A stretch of 64,000 nucleotides of DNA. It comes from Bellilinea sp040754815 (GTDB lineage Bacteria > Chloroflexota > Anaerolineae > Anaerolineales > Anaerolineaceae). Positions within the stretch are counted from its first letter, which is position 1, and each line of letters starts with the position of its first letter. The notes under the pieces are model-generated. The model had not been told where the DNA came from, did no database searches, and saw only the letters and a program-made list of their open reading frames with translations. The DNA is taken from positions 62,001 through 126,000 of the forward strand of contig JBFMBX010000001.1 in assembly GCA_040754815.1 (NCBI GenBank), written 5' to 3'. The position numbers and the translations under genes were made by a program. Below are positions 43,658 to 52,046 of the stretch, piece after piece.

Positions 43658-44728
43658 GTGAATTTATTGACTGTACTTGAATTCATCCTGTTTTTTGGGG
43701 TGATGTTATTCGTTCATGAGTTTGGCCATTACATACTTGCCAAATTATTCAAAATTCGGGTAGAAGAATTTGGTTTTGGCTTACCTCCCCGCCTGATCAA
43801 ATTATTCAAATTCGGGGAAACCGACTTTACCTTAAACCTCATTCCATTTGGTGCTTTTGTCCGGCTATCTGGTGAAAATGACCCCTCTGTGCCGAATGGT
43901 TTTGGAAGCGCCAAACCGCTTGCCAGAATCGCCATCCTGTTAGGCGGGCCAATGATGAACATCCTTTTAGGAGTTTTCTTTTTTTCGATCCTGTTCAGCC
44001 AGACCGGTGTACCGGATACAGGCAAGGTGGTGATTGCATCGGTGGCGCAAGACTCACCCGCTGCTCAGGCCGGCATGCTCACGGGCGACCTCATCCTCCG
44101 GATAAATCAGACGCCGGTTACAGGTATGGAACAATTGATCAACCTTGTTCAGGAACAAAGGGGTAAGGAAATTGAAATTACTCTGCTCAGAAACGGGGAA
44201 GAAATTACCGTCCATGCCGTTCCCCGTTTGCAGCCGCCGCCGGGTGAGGGAGCGTTGGGCATTGCCATGACCAACCCCATCACCAAAGTATCATGGTTTG
44301 AAACCATCCCTCTTTCTTTTCGTGCGACAGCGGATCAGGCTCGCGAGATTTTAGAGATGCCGGGAAGGTTGATTCGCGGAGAAGTATCCGGCGAGCAGGC
44401 GCGAGTGGTGGGGCCGGTTGGCATCTACTCGATGTTCTCTCAGGCTCGCGAGATTGAGGAAAATGCTGATGCCTCAGACCCCTTCGAACGCACCCTAAGC
44501 CTGCGTTTATTAACCGTCATCACGATTGCCATTGGGTTGACCAATTTATTGCCAATTCCGGCTCTGGATGGCGGTCGCATTCTTTTTATCCTGCCCGAGT
44601 TGATCACCCGCCGGCGTATTCCACCTCAATACGAAAACCTTGTCCACTATATCGGTTTTATTGCCTTGATATTATTGCTGTTTTACATCACCGCTCAGGA
44701 TATTTTGAACCCCATTCAGTTACCATAA
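43658..44728 (+). CDS. rseP: Site-2 (RIP) zinc metalloprotease RseP
   Basis: A 356-residue intramembrane protease that cleaves membrane-anchored anti-sigma factors. The zinc site HEFGH is at residues 20-24, inside the first membrane helix. A PDZ domain occupies about residues 120-200 (AAQAGMLTGDLILRINQTPV). The second catalytic motif NLLPIPALDGG is near residue 295. The start is GTG at 43658. Relevant substrate candidates include the anti-sigma factor at 54430-54966. Start of a rightward series with the HEAT protein, membrane peptidase and acylphosphatase. Confidence 0.93.
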   Translation: MNLLTVLEFILFFGVMLFVHEFGHYILAKLFKIRVEEFGFGLPPRLIKLFKFGETDFTLNLIPFGAFVRLSGENDPSVPNGFGSAKPLARIAILLGGPMMNILLGVFFFSILFSQTGVPDTGKVVIASVAQDSPAAQAGMLTGDLILRINQTPVTGMEQLINLVQEQRGKEIEITLLRNGEEITVHAVPRLQPPPGEGALGIAMTNPITKVSWFETIPLSFRATADQAREILEMPGRLIRGEVSGEQARVVGPVGIYSMFSQAREIEENADASDPFERTLSLRLLTVITIAIGLTNLLPIPALDGGRILFILPELITRRRIPPQYENLVHYIGFIALILLLFYITAQDILNPIQLP

Positions 44729-44746
44729 GATCAGGAAGTGATTAAA

Positions 44747-45793
44747 ATGCCCCCTTCTGAAAAACGAATTGTACCTTTTGATGAAATTCTGGCTGCTCTA
44801 CTGGATGACAGCCGTCCCTTTCCGCCGGTCTTCCTCCACCGCTTTTCGGATTTAAGTCCAACCGATTTGACCAAACTGAAAACCATCTGGCCTCAAATTT
44901 CCCCCCAACGGCGCATCGACCTCATGGAAGATCTGGAGGAATTGGCAGAAACCGATACGCTGGTTTATTTCGATGACCTGAGTATTTTCGCTTTGGATGA
45001 CACCGAACCGCGCGTCCGTTCTGCTGCCCTGCGTGCTTTGTGGGAATCGGACAACGAAAAACTGGCATCAAAATTCATCACGATGATGGAACAGGACCCG
45101 GATGATATTGTTCGAGCCACGGCGGCAAGCACACTGGGCAGGTTTGTTTACCTTGGCGAGTTGGAAGAAATTTCTGAAAAAACTTTGCACACCGTAGAAG
45201 ACCATTTATTGAATGTTGCCAGAGGCAGCGATTTACCCCTCATTCGTCGTCGCGCCATCGAATCGCTGGGATATTCCAGCCGCCCTGAAGTCAAACCCCT
45301 CATCATGACGGCCTACAACGCCTCCGATCCAGAATGGCTGTGCACCGCCCTGTTCGCCATGGGACGCTCAGCCAGTGAGGAGTACATTCCTGCCGTGATA
45401 GAACAACTCGACCATCCCGATCCCGATGTTCAATTCGAAGCCGTGCGTGCTGCGGGTCAGTTAAGTGCCGGAGATGCCCGAGAAATCCTGCTGGAAATGC
45501 TGGATTCCGGAATCGAGGATGAAGAATTGCGTATGGCGGTGATCTGGTCACTCTCTGAGATTGGCGGTGAGCATGTCCAGGAAACGCTGGAAAGATTGCT
45601 CGATGAAACCGAAGATGATGAGGAAGCCGACTTTCTACAAGAGGCTCTGGATAACCTCTTCCTTACGGAAGGTCTGGCTTCTTTCGAAATGTTCGATTTT
45701 GAAGCGCAGGATGAAGATGATCTTCACTCCATCATAAACCTCGAAGATGAGGACGACGAAGAGAACGATAATACGGATTATCGCCGAAACTGA
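44747..45793 (+). CDS. HEAT-repeat protein
   Basis: A 348-residue acidic protein made of HEAT-type helix pairs, for example VRSAALRALWESDNEKLASKFITMME, VRATAASTLGRFVYLGELEE, LIRRRAIESLGYSSRPEVK and VQFEAVRAAGQLSAGDAREILLEML. The C-terminus is very acidic (EDEDDEENDN). Such solenoids are scaffolds or enzyme-binding platforms. ATG 44747 was chosen because AGGAAG sits 8 nt upstream; GTG 44738 overlaps that site. It lies 18 nt after rseP and 19 nt before the metallopeptidase gene, likely one operon. Confidence 0.8.
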   Translation: MPPSEKRIVPFDEILAALLDDSRPFPPVFLHRFSDLSPTDLTKLKTIWPQISPQRRIDLMEDLEELAETDTLVYFDDLSIFALDDTEPRVRSAALRALWESDNEKLASKFITMMEQDPDDIVRATAASTLGRFVYLGELEEISEKTLHTVEDHLLNVARGSDLPLIRRRAIESLGYSSRPEVKPLIMTAYNASDPEWLCTALFAMGRSASEEYIPAVIEQLDHPDPDVQFEAVRAAGQLSAGDAREILLEMLDSGIEDEELRMAVIWSLSEIGGEHVQETLERLLDETEDDEEADFLQEALDNLFLTEGLASFEMFDFEAQDEDDLHSIINLEDEDDEENDNTDYRRN

Positions 45794-45812
45794 TCCATTT
45801 TCAGGGGGAAAA

Positions 45813-47015
45813 TTGGTAAAGAAAACTTTAATCTGGTACGTGATTTTCAGCCTGTTCACCGCCGGCTGGACTTTTTGGCCGCAAAATTCCAGCAGAGGGA
45901 ATTTATTACCCCCTCAAATTGAATTCGGCAAGTCAATTCAATTCACTTTACAGCTCAATTCGCCAGAAAATATCAACGCTGCCTACCTGTTCCTGCAACC
46001 AAACGGTCAGGAAACCCAGATCCTCGCGTTCGACTTGCCATTGAAGGATGTCAATCAAATCGTCTTTGATCTGACAAATTTTCGATTACGGCCGTTCTCA
46101 CTGGTTGAGTACTGGTATCGCCTTGAAATGAGTAATGGCGAGATCATCACCGGAGAAAAAGCGTTCTTTACTTATGAAGACAATCGTTTCCCGTGGCAGC
46201 GCCTTTCTGCCTCTCAGATCAACGTTGCATGGTATTCCGGTGATCTCGTATTCGGGCAGCAAGCGCTGGATACCGCCCTGGCAGGAATACAAAAAACACA
46301 CACCATTCTGGATTACTCACTTGCCACGCCGGTTTCGATCTATATCTATCCCTCGGCGAGTGATTTGCAGTCCGTTTTGAATCTCACCCCCAACAGCTGG
46401 GTAGCGGGTCATGCCAGCCCTGATCTGGGGGTGGTGCTGGTGTCCATCCTCCCCGGTCCGGATCAACGCGCTGAGATGGAACGCCAGATTCCTCACGAGT
46501 TAATGCACATTGTTCAATACCAGCTAATCGGTGATACCTACATCAACTTACCGGTTTGGTTAACCGAAGGATTGGCATCCATGGCAGAACTTTACCCCAA
46601 TCCTGATTACCAGAGCGTCCTTAAGAAAGCAGTGGAGAATGACACACTTCTGCCAATGGTTAACCTGTGTTCGGCATTTCCCGCCGAATTGTCCGGCGCA
46701 ATTCTCTCTTATGCCCAATCCGATTCTTTTGTTCGCTTTTTATATCAAAACTATGGCGCTACTGCCATGCGAGAATTAATCATTGCCTATAAAGACGGTT
46801 TGGGATGCGAAGAGGGAGTCCGCAAAGTATATGGAACCTCGATAGCTCAACTGGAAACACGCTGGCGTCAGGAAGTTCTGGGGATGGATATCGCTTCTCT
46901 GGCATGGAGCAATCTTCAACCCTATATGCTGATCTCAATTTTCCTCTTGCTCCCCTTTTTACTGACCATATTCCTGAGTTTCAGAAAGGAGCCCGGCCGC
47001 TATGCCGCCAAGTGA
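45813..47015 (+). CDS. Membrane-anchored MA-family metallopeptidase
   Basis: A 400-residue exported zinc protease. An N-terminal signal or anchor (LIWYVIFSLFTAGWTFWP) leads to a beta-rich domain of about 110 residues. The peptidase domain has HELMH (H228, E229, H232), then WLTEGLASMAELYP, supplying the downstream Glu ligand. A C-terminal membrane helix (YMLISIFLLLPFLLTIFLSF) ends the chain, so it faces outward. The start is TTG at 45813, four bases after AGGGGG; the frame is open to 45747 within the previous gene. The acylphosphatase start overlaps by 14 nt. Confidence 0.85.
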   Translation: MVKKTLIWYVIFSLFTAGWTFWPQNSSRGNLLPPQIEFGKSIQFTLQLNSPENINAAYLFLQPNGQETQILAFDLPLKDVNQIVFDLTNFRLRPFSLVEYWYRLEMSNGEIITGEKAFFTYEDNRFPWQRLSASQINVAWYSGDLVFGQQALDTALAGIQKTHTILDYSLATPVSIYIYPSASDLQSVLNLTPNSWVAGHASPDLGVVLVSILPGPDQRAEMERQIPHELMHIVQYQLIGDTYINLPVWLTEGLASMAELYPNPDYQSVLKKAVENDTLLPMVNLCSAFPAELSGAILSYAQSDSFVRFLYQNYGATAMRELIIAYKDGLGCEEGVRKVYGTSIAQLETRWRQEVLGMDIASLAWSNLQPYMLISIFLLLPFLLTIFLSFRKEPGRYAAK

Positions 47016-47298
47016 AACCCTTTCCCGACTCCATGCAATCATCGAGGGACGTGTTCAGGGCGTAGGATTTCGCATGTTTGTGCTGGAAAATGCCCGCAAT
47101 TTGCAGCTGACCGGTTGGGTACGCAACCGCTGGAACGGTGATGTCGAAGTAGTGGCAGAAGGTCCGCGTCTTGCTCTGGAAACACTGTTGAGCAGGCTTC
47201 GCTCTGGTCCTCCCGCCGCTTATGTGACCGGTGTTCAAGTTCAATGGGATGAGGCAAGCGGTGAATTCAAACGCTTTGACGTCCGCGCCACCGGCTGA
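47002..47298 (+). CDS. acyP: Acylphosphatase
   Basis: A 98-residue enzyme that hydrolyses acyl phosphates. The catalytic loop reads GRVQGVGFRMFV, with the phosphate-binding Arg, and the second motif GWVRNRWNGDVEVVAEGP supplies the active Asn. The fold length is standard. AAAGGAG lies within the end of the upstream peptidase gene, which it overlaps, so it is translationally coupled. Convergent with the acyltransferase gene after 6 nt. Confidence 0.93.
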   Translation: MPPSETLSRLHAIIEGRVQGVGFRMFVLENARNLQLTGWVRNRWNGDVEVVAEGPRLALETLLSRLRSGPPAAYVTGVQVQWDEASGEFKRFDVRATG

Positions 47299-47304
47299 GC
47301 AGCC

Positions 47305-48057
47305 TCATTCTTCCGGTTTGCCCTCCCATGGGTAGAAAGTTTCTGCCATTGCTGCCTCGCGGATGGCATGATCCTCGGAATAGTACCCTCTTTTTTCCGG
47401 CGGAATCAACGCCGCAATGTGACGCATCATCTCATGCCCAATTTCTTCTAACCGGCGGCGGTCCGTTTCTCCCCGCTCTGATACAAAAAAGGGGCCAAAA
47501 GGCTCTCCAAAGCGAATGGTAATTTTAGCCCGCTTTCCGCGCTTCAGCATCGGGAATAGTTCATCCAAACCGTCCAGCCCCACCGGTAAGATTTTTGATC
47601 GTGTAGAAGACGCCAGGTAGGCTGCCCCCGGCCGGGCTGGCCTTAAGACCTTTGCCCAGCTGCCGGCCTCGGGAAAAATGCCCAAAACACCCTTCAATTG
47701 CAAGACTTTTCTGGATGCATACAGCGTATCTCTGGATACAGAGCCGCGCCGCACCGGTAAAAAACCGTAAAGCCTGGCAAGCCACGTCACGCCCTGCGGC
47801 GCATTGGGCATTCGAAAACCGCCCACATACTCAATCGGGTATGGGACGGAACCAATTACTGCCACGGGGTCAAGAAAACTGAAGTGGTTGCCAATCACCA
47901 GCAGTGGACCTTCTTTGGGAAGATTTTCTTTTCCTTCGATGATGAAATCTGAAAGCGTCCGAAATGCAACCTGAATCAATTGCCGGAGAATCGCACGAAT
48001 CACCCTCCGGCGGGGATACTGGATGTGCATATCTTCCATCAATCCATCACCTGACAA
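47305..48057 (-). CDS. 1-acyl-glycerol-3-phosphate acyltransferase family (PlsC-like)
   Basis: A 250-residue membrane-associated acyltransferase. The catalytic HX4D motif is NHFSFLD near residue 57. The FPEG motif appears as FPEAGSW, and a final PVGLDGLDELFP strand follows. It probably acylates lysophosphatidate or a related lipid in membrane synthesis. Its start is 2 nt after the MFS transporter stop, so the two are cotranscribed. Strict plsC function is not certain because other acyltransferases share these motifs. Confidence 0.88.
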   Translation of the reverse strand: MSGDGLMEDMHIQYPRRRVIRAILRQLIQVAFRTLSDFIIEGKENLPKEGPLLVIGNHFSFLDPVAVIGSVPYPIEYVGGFRMPNAPQGVTWLARLYGFLPVRRGSVSRDTLYASRKVLQLKGVLGIFPEAGSWAKVLRPARPGAAYLASSTRSKILPVGLDGLDELFPMLKRGKRAKITIRFGEPFGPFFVSERGETDRRRLEEIGHEMMRHIAALIPPEKRGYYSEDHAIREAAMAETFYPWEGKPEE

Positions 48058-48058
48058 G

Positions 48059-49408
48059 TTATTTTGTTTCCGGTTGTTTATCTTCAGTCAATTGAGGTTG
48101 ACGAATATTCAACAAAAGCAGCAATCCAAGCAGGAGAAAAACCACAATTGAACCAATGGCTATGCGAACACCCGTCTGCTCTGCGATGACCGAATCCATG
48201 CCGTTCCCGCTCAGGATAATTGCCGCCTCAGCGGCGATAAAACCATAAACGGTTGGGCCAATAAAAGATGATGTCCTGCCTCCCACTTCGAAAAAGCCGT
48301 AAAACTCAGCGCTTTTTTCCGGCGGTGCAAACTGCCCCACCAGCGTCCGGCTGACCGATTGTACGCCGGTCAAGGCAAAACCGGCAATCGCACCAATCAC
48401 ATAGAAAACAATCACATTTTGCACGAACACCATCCAGCCAATAGCAGCGATCATCAGCAGCAGCGAAACTACCAGTGACTTTTTACTGGTCCAGTGGTCG
48501 GCCAATATTCCAAACAGGTAAGCACCTGCAACACTGGTAACCTGAATAATGATCATGAAGACAATCAATTGCTGCTGGGTCATGCCAAACAATACCGCCC
48601 CAATAATCGCCGCGAAATTGAGCGCCATCATGATTCCATCGTTGTAAATAAGAAAAGCAATGATGAACTTAATGAACTCTTTATAATGACGAACAGCCCG
48701 AATGGTATCCCCCAACCGATGAAAGGCAACCTGCAAATAATTCTCGCCTTTTTTCAGAGATTGCGGTTCGGCTCTTTCTCGCAGCCACAAAAATAATGGT
48801 ATAGAGGACGCCAGATAAAACGCCGCTGTGATCAGGAACGAAAAACGCACGATTGTCGTGCCGCCAATGCTCATGATCAGAGCCAAAACAACGATCAGGC
48901 AGACAATACCACCCAGCGATCCGAACGCCCACCCCTTCCCTGAAACTTTGCCGATTTCTGCAGGTGATGCAATTTCGGGCAATAAAGCATTATAAAAAAC
49001 CTGTGCAGCACGGTAACCGATTTCCGCCAGAATGAAGAACAACATACCGCCAAAAATATTTCCCGGCATGATAAAAAAGAGGGCTGCCGTGAAGACCACA
49101 GATATAGAAGTGAAAAACAATAAAAACTTTTTCTTGGATGCGGAAAAGTCCGCCAGTGTACCTAAAACCGGTGAAAGAATTGCCACAACCAGCATGGCAA
49201 TCCCCACCGAAATCCCCCACAAACGAGTGCCTTCAGAGCCACCCACCACTTGACCCTGAAAATAGGCCGAGTAAACAGCCAACAAAACTACCGCTGCATA
49301 CGCCGAATTGCCGAAGTCATAAAAATACCACGCCCACCTTTCACGACGGGTTGTCGGAATTCTTTTTTTTACAACCCGCGTTTTGGTCTGTTCTAACGCA
49401 ATTGCCAT
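48059..49408 (-). CDS. MFS transporter, UMF1/Atg22-like
   Basis: A 449-residue transporter with about 12 membrane segments. The N-terminal WAWYFYDFGNSAYAAVVLLAVYSAYF is the signature of the UMF1/Atg22 group of the major facilitator superfamily. A conserved GYRAAQVFYNALLPEIASP and a long EXKSxxF-type loop follow. Fungal Atg22 exports amino acids from vacuoles; bacterial substrates are unknown. ATG 49408 (MAIALEQ) has CGAGGTG upstream; an extension of 20 residues to 49468 lacks support. Followed directly by the acyltransferase gene. Confidence 0.85.
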   Translation of the reverse strand: MAIALEQTKTRVVKKRIPTTRRERWAWYFYDFGNSAYAAVVLLAVYSAYFQGQVVGGSEGTRLWGISVGIAMLVVAILSPVLGTLADFSASKKKFLLFFTSISVVFTAALFFIMPGNIFGGMLFFILAEIGYRAAQVFYNALLPEIASPAEIGKVSGKGWAFGSLGGIVCLIVVLALIMSIGGTTIVRFSFLITAAFYLASSIPLFLWLRERAEPQSLKKGENYLQVAFHRLGDTIRAVRHYKEFIKFIIAFLIYNDGIMMALNFAAIIGAVLFGMTQQQLIVFMIIIQVTSVAGAYLFGILADHWTSKKSLVVSLLLMIAAIGWMVFVQNVIVFYVIGAIAGFALTGVQSVSRTLVGQFAPPEKSAEFYGFFEVGGRTSSFIGPTVYGFIAAEAAIILSGNGMDSVIAEQTGVRIAIGSIVVFLLLGLLLLLNIRQPQLTEDKQPETK

Positions 49409-49563
49409 TAAGCACCTCGGGAGGTAAATTTTAGAACGACTGGAAAACAACCCCAATAAACCACCCACGGGCTGCCACCGCCAAGTTTATCACAACCCCT
49501 TATTTTGTTGGATGAATAAATGACATGTTCAGGTCAGTATTAATTCATTCTTTTGTTTAAACC

Positions 49564-49618
49564 TCGTTTCAATGTAAAAGTTGCGTTTGAAACGAAAAAA
49601 TAACACGTCATGTATAAT
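49564..49618 (+). promoter_or_regulatory. Operator-like inverted repeat and promoter, nucleoside kinase gene
   Basis: TCGTTTCAA (49564-49572) and TTGAAACGA (49587-49595) are perfect 9-bp arms 14 nt apart. TATAAT at 49613-49618 is the likely -10, so the right arm overlies the -35 area. Predicted start is near 49625, with TTGGAG before ATG 49667. A dimeric regulator is inferred. Confidence 0.45.
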
Positions 49619-49666
49619 AATTTGAGAATTCTGATTTCATCAAATCAAATTGGAGAATAAAGAAAA

Positions 49667-50302
49667 ATGGTCAAACGGCTCATCCTCGTGGCAGGTAATA
49701 TCGGCTCTGGCAAAACCTCCCTCACCGAGCGTATTGGAGCACGATTAGGATGGCGCACAGCCTATGAATCTGTCGCCGACAACCCCTACCTGCCCGACTT
49801 CTACCGCGATATGCGGGCATGGTCATTTCATCTTCAAATTTACTTTTTAGGACATCGCGCCCAGCAACATCTGGAAATGTGGAATGACCCGCGTTCAGCC
49901 ATCATTGATCGCAGTATTTATGAAGATGCGGCAATTTTCGCCCGAGCTCTCCACCATCTGGGCAACCTGAATGAACGTGATTATCAAACCTATCGCAAGG
50001 TATTCGATCTGGTAATTCGCACCTTACCGGCCCCTTCTCTATTGATTTACCTGAAAGCGCCGGTCAGTGTGCTGATTGAGCGAATTCGCCAGCGGGGCAG
50101 AGAAATCGAGAGCAGCATCAGCGAGGAATACCTTCGATTGCTGGAATCATTTTACGAGGATTGGATCGGCACCTTCGATCTTTGCCCGGTACTTACGATT
50201 CGAACCGATGATCTGGATTTTGTTCATAAGACTCAACATCTGGATACGGTCGTACAGCGAATTCAGGAGAAATTAACCGGCAAAGAAGAAATCGTTTTTT
50301 GA
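49667..50302 (+). CDS. Deoxynucleoside kinase
   Basis: A 211-residue kinase of the deoxyguanosine/deoxyadenosine kinase type for dNTP salvage. The P-loop AGNIGSGKTSLT is at residues 9-20. IIDRSIYEDAAIFARAL near residue 80 is the DRS nucleotide-binding motif. LPAPSLLIYLKAPVSVLIERIRQRGREIE near residue 125 is the lid and Arg region. Nucleoside specificity cannot be read. An operator-like inverted repeat sits in the promoter. GrpB-like gene follows after 30 nt. Confidence 0.9.
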   Translation: MVKRLILVAGNIGSGKTSLTERIGARLGWRTAYESVADNPYLPDFYRDMRAWSFHLQIYFLGHRAQQHLEMWNDPRSAIIDRSIYEDAAIFARALHHLGNLNERDYQTYRKVFDLVIRTLPAPSLLIYLKAPVSVLIERIRQRGREIESSISEEYLRLLESFYEDWIGTFDLCPVLTIRTDDLDFVHKTQHLDTVVQRIQEKLTGKEEIVF

Positions 50303-50332
50303 ACATTTGGGATGTAAAGGGGTGAGACTGAT

Positions 50333-50869
50333 ATGCAGAAACCACATCCATTTGAAATTTATGAACCATTACCCCCTCAATTAAAACCGGCGGATCCCCT
50401 TTTGATTCTGGTAGCCGATGCCATAATCGGTATTTTATTAGAAAAATTCCCCCATTCAAAGATCGAGCATTTCGGCAGCACAGCCGTCCCCGATCTGGCC
50501 GGCAGCGGCATCATTGACCTGATGATGCTATGTCCATCCGGTCAACACTCCACTGTTTCCGCCGTTTTAGAGGAAATGGGTTTTCAAAGTCCCCGTCCCA
50601 ATGATTTAGTCTATGCAAATTACCCCCTCAAAGTAGCCCTCTATACATTTGAAGGAAAAACATTTCCCATCCATCTTCATATTCTGGATGAAAATTCTCC
50701 GAGGGTGGATGAATTTCGTACATTTCGAGACCGGCTTCGCCTGGACGCCGGTTTTCGGGCGGCTTATCAGGATTTGAAACGTTCCTGTTTCGCTAAAAGG
50801 AATGTCAGTTCAGCCGATTATGCGCGGCTGAAAAGCGAATTTATTCAAAAATCTCTCAATAAAACATAA
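50333..50869 (+). CDS. GrpB-like (UPF0157) nucleotidyltransferase-fold protein
   Basis: A 178-residue protein of the GrpB/UPF0157 family, a nucleotidyltransferase-like fold. The core is EHFGSTAVPDLAGSGIIDLMML near residue 42, with GS and D-x-D-like residues (IDLM). The C-terminal part FRTFRDRLRLDAGFRAAYQDLKR is typical. Bacterial members are sometimes fused to dephospho-CoA kinase, but the function of the free form is unsettled. AGGGGTGAG is upstream. A bidirectional terminator ends this unit. Confidence 0.85.
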   Translation: MQKPHPFEIYEPLPPQLKPADPLLILVADAIIGILLEKFPHSKIEHFGSTAVPDLAGSGIIDLMMLCPSGQHSTVSAVLEEMGFQSPRPNDLVYANYPLKVALYTFEGKTFPIHLHILDENSPRVDEFRTFRDRLRLDAGFRAAYQDLKRSCFAKRNVSSADYARLKSEFIQKSLNKT

Positions 50870-50901
50870 AAAGGTGCAACCCTGATAAGGTTGCACCTTT
50901 T
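50870..50901. terminator. Bidirectional intrinsic terminator
   Basis: AAAGGTGCAACC and GGTTGCACCTTT form a 12-bp perfect stem with a 8-nt loop region, A- and T-tracts at the two sides. It separates the GrpB-like gene from the convergent RRM-protein gene. Confidence 0.85.
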
Positions 50902-50922
50902 GCATTTGAAATTCAGGAAGAT

Positions 50923-51276
50923 TTACCAGCCACGACGGCCACCGCCGCGGTTTCCCGAGCGGCCGCCCCTGCGGTCGTTGCCAAAGTTCCCTTTTCGCTC
51001 ATAGCCACTGTCGAAGTTGCGCGGGCCGCGTTCTTCTCGCGGGCGGGCAACATTCACCGTCAGGTTTCGATTCATGTATGCTTTGCCATTCAAATTCTGA
51101 ATGGCATTTTGTGCTTCACTATCGTTTTCCATTTCTACAAAACCGAAACCGCGCGGTTGGCCGGAAAACTTATCTCTGATCAGGTTGACAGAATTAACCG
51201 TACCGTATGCAGAAAACAACTCGCGAACCCCATCTTCGGTCGCATCGAACGACAAATTGCCTATATAAATATTCAT
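50923..51276 (-). CDS. RRM-type RNA-binding protein with RG-rich tail
   Basis: A 117-residue RNA-binding protein. A single RRM (residues 1-80) has RNP-2 NIYIGNLSF and RNP-1 RGFGFVEME. The tail (residues 85-117) is Gly/Arg rich (RRGGRSGNRGGGRRGW), like the glycine-rich cold-induced RNA-binding proteins of cyanobacteria and other bacteria. ATG 51276 follows AAAAGG; a 9-residue extension exists but lacks support. The leader is about 119 nt, with an attenuator-like hairpin, so post-transcriptional control is plausible. Confidence 0.9.
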   Translation of the reverse strand: MNIYIGNLSFDATEDGVRELFSAYGTVNSVNLIRDKFSGQPRGFGFVEMENDSEAQNAIQNLNGKAYMNRNLTVNVARPREERGPRNFDSGYERKGNFGNDRRGGRSGNRGGGRRGW

Positions 51277-51350
51277 TTTTTTCCTTTTCTTTTCTGTTGA
51301 CAACCCAAGTACTGTTTTGCTGTTATGGTGCTGTTACCGAAGGAATGCGA

Positions 51351-51410
51351 CCGAAAACAAAACCGCTCGGGCGGTCATGGGTTTGGATATCGAACACTTG
51401 AATTTTACCA
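51351..51410 (-). promoter_or_regulatory. Promoter and leader hairpin of the RRM-protein gene
   Basis: Minus strand: an extended -10 TGGTAAAAT (51410-51402) gives a start near 51395 and a leader of about 119 nt. Within it, ACCGC-CCGA-GCGGT (51375-51362) followed by TTTGTTTTC is a short terminator-like hairpin, 85 nt before the ATG. A role in attenuation is inferred. Confidence 0.4.
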
Positions 51411-51427
51411 CACTTTTTACAGGTTGG

Positions 51428-51961
51428 TCACATCTCTTCGCGAAAAATGAGACCGTATTTCTTACGCGCAGCAAGCCATGCTTTGCGCAGTAATTCATAC
51501 ACCTCATTCGGGTTTTTGATATTCCTCAATACAATTTCGCCCTGAGATGGATCAGCCCCCTTGATCCGGATATCTCCAATAGACAAAATCCTCTCACCAA
51601 AGGTTTGAGCAAAATCTATATCCTGAATGCGAATTAACTCAAAATTTTCATAATCCTTTCCGAGCAAACCTTTAACCACCTTGATGCGTTCATTGGTAAT
51701 CACATAATATTCAACCAGCGATAAAAGTGGTCTCCCTTTCCAAAGGATCTGCTCTTCTGTATTGGTATCTGTCAGCCCTAATAATTGATCGTCAGTATCG
51801 CTTCCGATAATCTCGTCAATGACGACCACCATCTGGTCTGAAATGGCGCTCACCAGCTTATTCTGATCTTCGCTGGAAAGAGAAGCCATATTCACTCCGC
51901 TTTGGGCAACAGCCTGCCATACAGCCGACTTAATTTTACTCCGCACCTGATCCAGCTCCAT
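51428..51961 (-). CDS. PH-domain-like protein (bacterial PH)
   Basis: A 177-residue soluble protein. The N-terminal helical half (about 1-65) is followed by a bacterial pleckstrin-homology-like domain: EEQILWKGRPLLSLVEYYVITNERIKVVKGLLGKDYENFELIRIQDID and IRIKGADPSQGEIVLRNIKNPNEVYELL. Such domains are thought to bind membranes or proteins. AGGAGG is 8 nt before the ATG, so this gene uses a normal leader. It is divergent from arfB. Confidence 0.8.
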   Translation of the reverse strand: MELDQVRSKIKSAVWQAVAQSGVNMASLSSEDQNKLVSAISDQMVVVIDEIIGSDTDDQLLGLTDTNTEEQILWKGRPLLSLVEYYVITNERIKVVKGLLGKDYENFELIRIQDIDFAQTFGERILSIGDIRIKGADPSQGEIVLRNIKNPNEVYELLRKAWLAARKKYGLIFREEM

Positions 51962-52031
51962 CGCAAACCTCCTGAATTTTGATTTGTGGATTTGAATTGT
52001 ACTTTGATTATACTGAAAAGCACCGACCTGC

Positions 52032-52040
52032 TGATATACT
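52032..52040 (+). promoter_or_regulatory. Extended -10 promoter of arfB (leaderless)
   Basis: TGATATACT has its last base 6 nt before ATG 52047, so transcription is predicted to start at the ATG itself. No Shine-Dalgarno is present. Confidence 0.5.
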
Positions 52041-52046
52041 TATTTT

